Below are positions 9,495 through 17,435 of a stretch of 64,000 nucleotides of DNA, piece after piece. Each line of letters opens with the position of its first letter. Positions within the stretch are counted from its first letter, which is position 1. The notes beneath the pieces are model-generated. The model was given only the letters and a program-made list of their open reading frames with translations. It had not been told where the DNA came from and made no database searches. The DNA is taken from positions 1 through 64,000 of the forward strand of contig CAIJZY010000038.1 in the NCBI GenBank assembly GCA_903825285.1, given 5' to 3'. Both the position numbers and the translations under genes were made by a program. This DNA comes from an uncultured Opitutia bacterium (GTDB taxonomy: Bacteria; Verrucomicrobiota; Verrucomicrobiia; Opitutales; Opitutaceae).

Positions 9495-12400
9495 ATGCTC
9501 CGCCCGCCCCGCCGCCTCGTGCTCGCCGCGAAATTCCTCGCGGGCCTGGTCGCGACCGCGGTCGGCCTCACCGCCCTGATGCTCGGCACGGCGGCGCTGT
9601 TCCGTCCCGACCTCTCGCGGCCGCCCCCGGTCCCGGCCCCCGCCGCCGCGGCCGCCGCCCGCGCGGCGCGCGAGCCCCGCCTCGATCCCGTCCACCCGAC
9701 GGTCATCTGGCGCGACGTGAACTATGCCGAGGGCGCCCGTGGCGCCTGGTGGCCGAAGGGCGAGTCGCCGCTGCTCGCCGACCTCGTGCACCAGGGCCGG
9801 CTCCCGCCCGTCGCCGAGCGCACCGGGCCGGAGCCGGTCGTGCTCGCCGGCGTGGATGGCGTCGGCCGCTACGGCGGCACTTGGTACCGGCTGGCCACCA
9901 ATCCCGAGGATCTCGAGGGCATCCTCCACACCCGGCTCTCCTACACCGCGCTCGTCCGCTGGTCGCCCGAGGGCTACCCGATCGTGCCGCACCTGGCGAA
10001 GTCGTGGACCGTGTCGCCCGACCAGCGCGTGTGGACGTTCACGCTGCGGCGGGGCCTGCGCTGGTCCGACGGCCACCCGTTCACCACCGACGACCTCATG
10101 TTCTGGTGGCGCTGGGAGGTGCAGTACTTCAAGGCCGGCTCCAGCTCCTCCGGCGGCTCCGACTACAGCTGGATGATGCACGCGGGGAAGCTCGGCGAGA
10201 TCGAGCAGGTGGACGCGCTGACGCTGCGGTTCAAGTTCCAGGACCCGAACGGGCTGTTCCTCGAGCGGCTGGCGGGGGCGGTGGACTGCTTCCGGCCGGC
10301 GCACTACCTGCGGCAGTTCCATCCGGCGCTGGGCGACCCGGCGGTGATCGCGGGGCTGATGCGCGCGATGAACCTCCCGAGCCCGCTGGCCGTGTACATC
10401 CGGATGAAGCACCGGCTGAACCCCGCGCATCCGCGCATGTGGCCGTGGGTCTACCGCGACTACCGCGCCTCGGCGCCGCAGACGCTCGTGCGCAACCCGT
10501 ACTACTACGCGGTCGACGCCGCCGGCAACCAGCTGCCCTACCTCGACCGCCTGGTGATTGACGTGCGCGAGAAGAGCCTGATCAGCGCCGCCGCCGCGGG
10601 CGGCGAGGTGTCGATGCAGGAGCGGCACATCGACTTCGAGGACTACACGCTCCTCGCCACCGAGGCCCCGCGGTCGGGCTACCATCTCCGGCACTGGTAC
10701 AGTGCCACCCGCACCATGGCGCAGATCAGCCCCAACCTGAACCGCGCCGTGGACCCCGCCCAGCCCGAGACCGCGTGGAAGCACCGCCTGCTCAACGAGC
10801 GCACGTTCCGGCAGGCGCTGTCGCTCGCCCTCGACCGGCAAGAGATCATTGACGCGGTTTACTACGGCGTGGGCGAGCCGGCGCAGAACTCGCCCGGACC
10901 CGACTCGCCCTACGGCGACGCGCGGCACTTCCACGCGTTCACCGCCCACGACCCGGCCCGGGCCAACGCGCTGCTCGACGCGCTCGGGCTGCAGCGCCGC
11001 GACGCCGAGGGCTACCGCACGTTTCCCGACGGCTCGCGCATGACGTGGTTCCTCAACCTGGCCACGAGCTTCCCGCCCGACACCGCGCAGCTGGTCGCCG
11101 ACCAGTGGGGCCGGGTCGGGCTCCGTGCGCTCGTCCAGACCCACGTCCGCACGCTCTGGCAGGTCGAGCAGGCCGCGCGGGAGCACGACTTCACGTTCTG
11201 GCCCGGCCTCGAGGAGTTCATGCCGATGCTCGACCCGCGCTACTACGTCGCCACCGGCGGCGCCTCCTACTTCGCCCCGATGTGGGGACGCTGGTATCTG
11301 CTCGGCGGCCTGCGCGGGCCGCCGACCTCGGTCATCCCCGGCCTCGAGGGCCCGCCGCCCGGCCACCCGGCGCGCCGCGCGATGGAGCTCTATGACCTCG
11401 CGCAGGTCGCCCCCACCGAGGCCGAGCGTCGCGCCCGCTTCCACGAGATCCTCGGGCTGGCGGCCGACAACACCTGGAGCATCAGCCTCGCCACGCCGCC
11501 GCCCGCCCTCGCGGTGGTGAAGGACGGGCTCCGGAACGTCCCGGTCCGCGGCATCGTCGGCTTCTACTACATGACCCCCGGCAACATGGGCATGGAGACC
11601 TTTTATTGGGACCACTCCAACGACCTGCCGGCCGTCGCGGCGCAGGTGCAGCAGTCACTGCTCCACGCCTCGGAGCTGCCGCGCGCCGCCGAGGGCCGGG
11701 CCCCGGCGGGATCCGGCCGGCTCGGCGGATTCCTGATCCTGGCCGCGCTGGTCGCGCTCGTCGGCCTCGGGCTCCGCTACCCGTTCGTCGGGCGGCGGCT
11801 CCTCACGCTCGGGCCCACCCTGCTCTGCATCTCCGTCATCGTCTTCACCATCGTCCGCCTGCCGCCCGGCGACTTTCTCACCTCGAAGACCGTGGAGATC
11901 GAGCTGAGCGGCGAGCCGAACGCCGAGGCCCAGCTGGCGAACCTGCGCGAGACCTTCCGCTTCGATGAGCCGGCGTGGCGGCAGTACGCGCACTGGATGG
12001 GCTTGCCGTGGTTCCTGACCTTCGACGCCAAGGACGCGGGACTGCTGCAGGGCAACCTCGGCCGCTCGATGGAGAGCAACCTCCCGGTGAACGAGATCCT
12101 CGGTGACCGGATCGTCCTGACGTTTGTCGTCTCGCTGCTGACGATCCTGTTCACCTGGGCGCTCGCGATCCCGATTGGCATCTACTCGGCGGTGCGGCCC
12201 TACACCGTCGGCGACTATGTGCTGACGCTGCTGGGCTTCCTCGGGATGTCCGTGCCGCCGTTCCTTTTCGCGCTCGTGCTGATGTACCTCAGCGGGGAGT
12301 ACTTCGGGATCAGCGTCTCGGGCCTGTTCAGCCTGCGCTACGCCGCCGAGCCGGCCTGGTCGTGGGGCAAGGTCGTGGACCTGCTGCAGCACGTGTGGGT

Positions 12401-12809
12401 CGCGGTGATCGTGCTCGGGCTGGGCAGCACCGCGGTGATGGTGCGGGTGATGCGGGCCAACCTGCTCGACGAGCTCAAGAAGCCCTACGTCGTCGCCGCG
12501 CGGGCCAAGGGCGTGCGTCCGCTCAAGCTCCTGCTCAAGTATCCCGTCCGCATCGCCCTCAACCCGTTCGTCTCCGGCCTCGCCGCCCTGTTCCCGCAGC
12601 TCATCTCCGGCGGCGCCATCGTCGCGCTCGTGCTCAGCCTGCCGACCGTCGGGCCGATGCTGCTGCTGGCGCTGCTGAACGAGGACACCTACTTCGCCGC
12701 GTCGATGCTGATGGTGCTGAGCGTGCTCGGCGCCGCCGGCACGCTGCTGAGCGACCTGCTGCTGCTCTGGCTCGACCCGCGGATCCGATTTGGCGGAGGC
12801 CACCGATGA
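9495..12809 (+). CDS. Fusion of family 5 solute-binding protein and DppB-like ABC permease
   Basis: The 1104-residue protein joins two parts of an ABC importer. After an N-terminal membrane segment or uncleaved signal (about residues 9-35), residues of roughly 110-690 match the family 5 extracellular solute-binding fold used for peptides, nickel or oligosaccharides. Landmarks are the LAKSWTVSPDQRVWTFTLR strand and FRQALSLALDRQEII. A linker and a membrane helix follow. From about residue 750 to the end is a DppB/OppB-type permease with RRLLTLGPTLLC at its first helix and the EAA-loop motif PYVVAARAKGV. Binding proteins and permeases are normally separate, so the fusion should tether the receptor to the translocator. 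The stop overlaps the next permease start (ATGA). No ATP-binding subunit is encoded in the window. Confidence 0.88.
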   Translation: MLRPPRRLVLAAKFLAGLVATAVGLTALMLGTAALFRPDLSRPPPVPAPAAAAAARAAREPRLDPVHPTVIWRDVNYAEGARGAWWPKGESPLLADLVHQGRLPPVAERTGPEPVVLAGVDGVGRYGGTWYRLATNPEDLEGILHTRLSYTALVRWSPEGYPIVPHLAKSWTVSPDQRVWTFTLRRGLRWSDGHPFTTDDLMFWWRWEVQYFKAGSSSSGGSDYSWMMHAGKLGEIEQVDALTLRFKFQDPNGLFLERLAGAVDCFRPAHYLRQFHPALGDPAVIAGLMRAMNLPSPLAVYIRMKHRLNPAHPRMWPWVYRDYRASAPQTLVRNPYYYAVDAAGNQLPYLDRLVIDVREKSLISAAAAGGEVSMQERHIDFEDYTLLATEAPRSGYHLRHWYSATRTMAQISPNLNRAVDPAQPETAWKHRLLNERTFRQALSLALDRQEIIDAVYYGVGEPAQNSPGPDSPYGDARHFHAFTAHDPARANALLDALGLQRRDAEGYRTFPDGSRMTWFLNLATSFPPDTAQLVADQWGRVGLRALVQTHVRTLWQVEQAAREHDFTFWPGLEEFMPMLDPRYYVATGGASYFAPMWGRWYLLGGLRGPPTSVIPGLEGPPPGHPARRAMELYDLAQVAPTEAERRARFHEILGLAADNTWSISLATPPPALAVVKDGLRNVPVRGIVGFYYMTPGNMGMETFYWDHSNDLPAVAAQVQQSLLHASELPRAAEGRAPAGSGRLGGFLILAALVALVGLGLRYPFVGRRLLTLGPTLLCISVIVFTIVRLPPGDFLTSKTVEIELSGEPNAEAQLANLRETFRFDEPAWRQYAHWMGLPWFLTFDAKDAGLLQGNLGRSMESNLPVNEILGDRIVLTFVVSLLTILFTWALAIPIGIYSAVRPYTVGDYVLTLLGFLGMSVPPFLFALVLMYLSGEYFGISVSGLFSLRYAAEPAWSWGKVVDLLQHVWVAVIVLGLGSTAVMVRVMRANLLDELKKPYVVAARAKGVRPLKLLLKYPVRIALNPFVSGLAALFPQLISGGAIVALVLSLPTVGPMLLLALLNEDTYFAASMLMVLSVLGAAGTLLSDLLLLWLDPRIRFGGGHR

Positions 12810-13924
12810 AGCCCGCCGCCCCGGAAGCCCTGCGCTCCCCCTGGGAGCTGACCGTTCGCCGGTTCGCCCGCCACCGGCTCGGCCTGGCGGCGTTCTTCGG
12901 GCTCATCGTGCTCTACCTGATGGCGCTGGGCTGCGAGTTCTTCGCCCCCGCCACGCGCGAGTGGCGCGACCTGCGCCATTCCTACTGCCCGCCGCAGCCG
13001 GTGCATTTCACGTGGGCCGACGGCCTGCACGTGTGCGCGCTGCGGCGGTTCGACGACCCCGTGACGTTCGCGCGCACCTACGTCGAGGATCGCGCCGTGA
13101 AGATCCCGCTCGGTTTCCTCGTCCGCGGCGAACCTGTCCGCGTCCTCGGCCTGGTCCCGACCGACCGCCACTTCTTCGGCGTGGACCGCGACCGGCTCGC
13201 CGCCCGGGGCCGCGCCGGCGACCCCGACGCGGTCTTCTACCTGCTGGGTGCCGACAAGTACGGCCACGACGCCGCGTCGCGGCTGATCTACGGCGCGCGC
13301 ATCAGCCTCTCCGTCGGCCTCATCTCCATCGTCATCACGTTCGTCCTCGGCGTGGTGCTCGGCGGCATCTCGGGCTATGTCGGCGGCGGCTGGGACAACC
13401 TCATCCAGCGGCTCATCGAGATCATCAACGCCCTGCCCTCGCTGCCGCTCTGGCTCGCGCTCGGCGCGATCTTCCCCGCCGAATGGTCGCCGCTCACTGT
13501 CTACTTCTGCGTGACCGTCGCGCTGAGCCTCATCAGCTGGACGGGCCTGGCGCGCGTGGTCCGCGGCAAGATCCTCGCGCTGCGCGAGGAGGACTACGCC
13601 GTCGCCGCCCGGCTGCTCGGCGCGTCGCACGCCCGGGTGCTGTTCCGCCACCTCGTGCCGGGCTTCACCAGCCACATCATCGTCACCCTCACGCTCGGCG
13701 TGCCGGGCATGATCCTTGGCGAGACCGTCCTCAGCTTCCTCGGCCTTGGCCTGCGGCCGCCGATCGTGAGCTGGGGCGTGATGCTCCAGGACTGCCAGAA
13801 CCTCCAGACCGTCAGTCACTATCCCTGGCTGCTGTCGCCCGTGCTGTTCATCGTGCTCACGATCCTGGCCTTCAACTTCGCCGGCGACGCCCTGCGCGAC
13901 GCCGCGGATCCCTACGGCGGTTAG
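12806..13924 (+). CDS. DppC/OppC-like ABC transporter permease
   Basis: This 372-residue inner-membrane permease pairs with the fused binding-protein/permease upstream. The two genes overlap by four bases, implying translational coupling. After the first membrane helix (about residues 27-47) comes an unusually long periplasmic insert of roughly 90 residues. The segment LLGADKYGHDAASRLIYGARISL then leads into the permease core. The EAA loop reads LREEDYAVAARLLGAS. OppC-type proteins form half of the channel for peptides or other family 5 ligands. The carbohydrate genes around it suggest an oligosaccharide ligand, which is an inference. Confidence 0.9.
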   Translation: MKPAAPEALRSPWELTVRRFARHRLGLAAFFGLIVLYLMALGCEFFAPATREWRDLRHSYCPPQPVHFTWADGLHVCALRRFDDPVTFARTYVEDRAVKIPLGFLVRGEPVRVLGLVPTDRHFFGVDRDRLAARGRAGDPDAVFYLLGADKYGHDAASRLIYGARISLSVGLISIVITFVLGVVLGGISGYVGGGWDNLIQRLIEIINALPSLPLWLALGAIFPAEWSPLTVYFCVTVALSLISWTGLARVVRGKILALREEDYAVAARLLGASHARVLFRHLVPGFTSHIIVTLTLGVPGMILGETVLSFLGLGLRPPIVSWGVMLQDCQNLQTVSHYPWLLSPVLFIVLTILAFNFAGDALRDAADPYGG

Positions 13925-13949
13925 CGCGGGGTCCGAAAACCCCGGGCAT

Positions 13950-14064
13950 TTTCACCACGAAGGGCACCCTCCTTCGCCAAGGCTACGAAGGGCCGGCGAA
14001 GCCCGCGAAGGCCAGGCTTCTGACGGCTTGGGCTTCGTGTGCTACGTGCCCTTCGTGGTGAAAA
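13950..14064. repeat. Intergenic inverted repeat, family B (TTCACCACGAAGGGCAC type), copy 1
   Basis: The left arm at 13950-13967 is TTTCACCACGAAGGGCAC and the right arm at 14046-14064 is its complement. About 80 bp between them is rich in CGAAGG/CCTTCG repeats and can form inner hairpins. It separates the convergent permease and alpha-galactosidase genes. Further copies lie at 39595 and 42371. Confidence 0.8.
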
Positions 14065-14082
14065 TAACCGGCAGGGTCCAAC

Positions 14083-16530
14083 TCAGAACCGGGCCGACCA
14101 GGTGGTGCGGTCCGACGTGGCCGTCACGGGCAGCCGGTGCACGGCGCCGCCGGGCAGGCCGGCGATCACGATGCTGCCGCGCTCGCCTTTTGGCCGGAGC
14201 AGCGTGCCTGAGAGGGTGCGGGTGCGCGGGTTCCAGCGGACCTTGGACAACTCCCGCCCGCCGCTCTGGTGGAAGGTCGTGCCGACGGGCCAGGGGTGCC
14301 GGCGCGGGCGGCGCAGCACGAGGAGCTTCACGGCCGGGCCATGGAAGCCGAGGTCGAGCCAGCCGGGTCCAGATTCCTGGATCGGGTGCGAGAAATCGCC
14401 GGGATGCCGGTACGCGTCCGGCGGCGGCGCGGCGCGGGGAATCTCGCCGAGGAACTGCCCCGACCAGAACTCGTAGGCCCAGAATTTCTCGCCGGCAGGC
14501 AGGCCGAGCCGCGTGAGCTCCACCTGGAAGCGCCGCGCCAGGCTCACGCCGGAGCCGGGCTCGCGCGCGGGGTCGGTCCAGTTGAACAGCGCCACCAGCG
14601 TCCACTCGCCCCAGTCGGCGCGCACGGGCAGCGTCCACACGCACGCCCCCTCCGGCTCGCGCTCCGCGGGCGCCTCCTGCGCGCGCAGCTTCGCCGCCGC
14701 GGGATCCCGGCGTTCCTTCGCCTTGATCAGCGAGAGGTACGGCAGCGTGCCGGTCCGGACGGGATGAAACAGGTCCACCGGCGTCGCCGGCGTGTCGTTC
14801 GGCGGCAGCGTCGCGAGCAGCACGCTCCAGCGGTCCTCCGGGAGCGTCGTCAGGTCGTCGCCGAGATCCACGTGCCCCGCGCCCATGAAGGTCGCCGTCG
14901 CGCGCACCCGCGCCTCCTCCAGCGTGCCGGGCAGACCGACCACGAGGCACGAGGGCTGCAGCAGCGCCCAGCGCTGCTTGAAGAGGTGGCAGGCGTAGCT
15001 CGTGTAGACCTCGCGCAGGTGCCGCCAGCCGAGTCCGGTGTTGCCCGTGTCCATGACGGTGTAGCAGAGCCCGGCCACGCCGGCGCCGGCGTAGTCGGTG
15101 CCTGCACAGTCGAGGAGCAGCGCGGGCTCGCCCGTGGAGTTCATCGCCTCCTGCCCGATGCGGAACGCGGTGCGCACCGCCTCGCGCGCCCGCGGGTTGA
15201 CCAGCCGCGGGTCGTGGCGGTGGCGGAGCTGCTCGCCGGCGACGACGCCCGCGAAGTCCCACTTGATGTAGCGCACGCCCTGGCGCGCCAGCGCGGCGAA
15301 GTTGCGCCGCAGCCAGTCCTGCGCCCCGGGATGCGAGACATCGAGCGCGTAGATCGGGCAGAACGGCTCCCAGAACCAGTGGTAGTTCACCACCGGCTTT
15401 CCGGCGGCGTCGCACAGCAGCCACTCGGGATGCTCCCGCGCGACCGGGTGGGTGGCGGCGACGCACAGCACGCCGACCCACAGGCCGAGCTCGAACCGCT
15501 CCTCGCGCAGCGCGCGGCTCAGCCAGCCGATGCCGCGGGCGAAGCGCTCGTTGGGCTCGAAGCCCGTGGGCAGGTTGCCCTCCTCCCAGCCGAGGTCGGC
15601 CTGGATGTATTTCAAACCGAGCTGGTCCAGCCCGCGCGCCCGCGCCGCGCGCGCCGTGGCGACCATGCGGTCCGCGCTCACCGCCAGGCGGTACGGGTAC
15701 CAGCTGCACCAGTTGGCGAGCGGCCCCGGCGGATTCGGAAAGCGGTTGCGGCGTTTGATGCGGTCGCCGTGCTCGCCCAGCAGCGCCACCGGGTCGGCGC
15801 CGGACGCGACCACGAAGTCGCCCAGCGCGAGCGTCTCGCCCGGCGCGAGGGGATAATCCCCGCCGTCGAACCGGATCGTAAACTGCCGAAATGGGGGCAC
15901 GCGCACCGGGCCCGTCGCCGCCGCACCGGCGGCGACCGCGCGACCGTCCACGTTGTCCTGGCCCGTCGCCACGCGTCCGGCCGAGGTTGTCATGCGGCCC
16001 GACAACTCGGGCATCCAGCGATCCACCGTCTCAAACCCGAGCAGCAGGCCGCAGCGCCGCGCCGGATCGTAGAACACCGTGTGCGTCTGGCTCAGGAAGC
16101 CGCCGGTCGTGCCGTCGATCGCCTTGAGCCCGTCGCTGCCCGTGAGCATCTGCCGCGGGGTGCGCACGCGGCCGAGGTTGGCGCTCTGCTCGAGGATGCG
16201 GACCTCCGCCGGCGCGCGGCCCAGCCCCACGCGGCCAGTCGTGAACAGCGTCACGTCGTTCACCGGCACGGGCTGGGTGGAGAGGTTGCGCAGGGTGCTT
16301 GTGACCCGCACGCGGCCCGCCGCCTCCCGGGCGAAGGACTGGACCAGTTCCACGCCGGCGCCGCGCCAGGCGAGCGTGCGGCTTCGGCCTGCGCTGCTGC
16401 CGCCGGCGGCGCGCAGCCGCGCCGGGCGGCCGGCCAGCTTCAGCGCGGGTGCGCCGGGGCCGAGCACGAAGGGACCGGCCGCGAGGGTGACGCGGCCGGC
16501 GCGGAGGACCAGGCGGACCGGGGCCTTCAC
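14083..16530 (-). CDS. GH36-like alpha-galactosidase
   Basis: This is an 815-residue clan GH-D glycosidase. The start is a GTG at 16530 that overlaps the stop of the upstream oxidoreductase gene (GTGA), and no better ATG lies in the open frame. The N-terminal 300 residues form a beta-sandwich, followed by the catalytic barrel. YIKWDFAG near residue 425 carries the presumed nucleophile Asp, and LLLDCAGTDYAG follows later on the barrel. QADLGWEEGNLP marks an early barrel strand. The protein should remove alpha-galactosyl residues from oligosaccharides. No signal peptide is visible, so a cytoplasmic role is likely. It is the last gene of a GH27-oxidoreductase-GH36 operon. Confidence 0.82.
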   Translation of the reverse strand: MKAPVRLVLRAGRVTLAAGPFVLGPGAPALKLAGRPARLRAAGGSSAGRSRTLAWRGAGVELVQSFAREAAGRVRVTSTLRNLSTQPVPVNDVTLFTTGRVGLGRAPAEVRILEQSANLGRVRTPRQMLTGSDGLKAIDGTTGGFLSQTHTVFYDPARRCGLLLGFETVDRWMPELSGRMTTSAGRVATGQDNVDGRAVAAGAAATGPVRVPPFRQFTIRFDGGDYPLAPGETLALGDFVVASGADPVALLGEHGDRIKRRNRFPNPPGPLANWCSWYPYRLAVSADRMVATARAARARGLDQLGLKYIQADLGWEEGNLPTGFEPNERFARGIGWLSRALREERFELGLWVGVLCVAATHPVAREHPEWLLCDAAGKPVVNYHWFWEPFCPIYALDVSHPGAQDWLRRNFAALARQGVRYIKWDFAGVVAGEQLRHRHDPRLVNPRAREAVRTAFRIGQEAMNSTGEPALLLDCAGTDYAGAGVAGLCYTVMDTGNTGLGWRHLREVYTSYACHLFKQRWALLQPSCLVVGLPGTLEEARVRATATFMGAGHVDLGDDLTTLPEDRWSVLLATLPPNDTPATPVDLFHPVRTGTLPYLSLIKAKERRDPAAAKLRAQEAPAEREPEGACVWTLPVRADWGEWTLVALFNWTDPAREPGSGVSLARRFQVELTRLGLPAGEKFWAYEFWSGQFLGEIPRAAPPPDAYRHPGDFSHPIQESGPGWLDLGFHGPAVKLLVLRRPRRHPWPVGTTFHQSGGRELSKVRWNPRTRTLSGTLLRPKGERGSIVIAGLPGGAVHRLPVTATSDRTTWSARF

Positions 16531-17435
16531 AGCTTCACTTCCTTGCCGCCGTGCGCGCTGCTCTCGTTCGCCGCCTCGATGAAGCGGATGATCTCGATCG
16601 TCTCCTCCGGGTCGATCGGCGTGGCGCCGCCCTGGAAGAAGGCGAGGAAGGCCTCGGTGAGGCTGGCGTAGAACGGCTTGACCTGGGTCTGGATGTTGAC
16701 GGGCACCGAGTTCTTCTCGAAGTGCACAATGCCGTGCATCTCGTAGTTGCCGGTGCGGGTCCCGCGCACGGTGCCGATGCGGCCGTCGGCCCATACGCCG
16801 GTGGCGAGGTCGTGGTTTGCGTTGGAGACGCAGCGCACGCTGCGGCAGCCGCGGCCCATCGTGGTGTAGAGCATCTCGACGGCGTGGATGCCGTACCAGA
16901 AGAGCCCGGGGTTGGTTTTCTCGTGCGCCGCGGCGCCGCAGAAGTCGGCGCCGACCACCTGCGCCTTCGTCGCGGGCGTCACCACCTTCACCAGCGCCTC
17001 GGTGAAGCGCAGGGAGGACGACGAGAACAGCCGCACGCCGTGCTTCTGCGCGGTGGCGAACATCTGGCGCGCGTCGGCCGTGCTGACGGCGAAGGGCTTG
17101 TCCATGAACACGGGCTTGCCGAAGGGCGCGATGCGCGCGAACTGGCCCGGGTGCGTCCGGCCGTCGAGCGAGGTCAGCAGGATCGCGTCGCACGCCTGGG
17201 CCACGGCCTCGGGGCTGTCGACGATCGTGACGCCAAACTTGTCGCGCAGCTCGGCGGTGTAGCCCGGGACGCGGCTGATGCTCGACTCGATGTCGGGCGA
17301 GCCGCCCGGCCACGCCACGGTCACCCGCGCCCCTTTCAGCGCCTGCTTGGAGGCGGGATTATTGAACGTGTCGCTGAAGACGAGCACGTGCGACGTGTCG
17401 AGGCCGATGATGCCGAGTTTCAGGGGAGTATTCAT
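16527..17435 (-). CDS. Gfo/Idh/MocA family oxidoreductase
   Basis: This 302-residue protein starts with LKLGIIGLDTSH, a variant of the Rossmann dinucleotide loop, and has the MDKPFA motif with the conserved Lys near residue 99. It is coupled to both neighbours: its ATG overlaps the stop of the GH27 gene, and its stop overlaps the GTG of the GH36 gene. This tight arrangement implies equal expression of two alpha-galactosidase-like enzymes and one NAD(P)-dependent sugar oxidoreductase. It may process the released sugar or act as an NAD-dependent glycosidase. The glycine-rich loop is less canonical than in the gene at 6168. Confidence 0.82.
   Translation of the reverse strand: MNTPLKLGIIGLDTSHVLVFSDTFNNPASKQALKGARVTVAWPGGSPDIESSISRVPGYTAELRDKFGVTIVDSPEAVAQACDAILLTSLDGRTHPGQFARIAPFGKPVFMDKPFAVSTADARQMFATAQKHGVRLFSSSSLRFTEALVKVVTPATKAQVVGADFCGAAAHEKTNPGLFWYGIHAVEMLYTTMGRGCRSVRCVSNANHDLATGVWADGRIGTVRGTRTGNYEMHGIVHFEKNSVPVNIQTQVKPFYASLTEAFLAFFQGGATPIDPEETIEIIRFIEAANESSAHGGKEVKL

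Noticed and set aside
7353-11615. 1420-codon minus-strand open frame over the isomerase, enolase and transporter genes
   Set aside because: It is a shadow of the plus-strand genes, with compositional bias and no recognisable motif.
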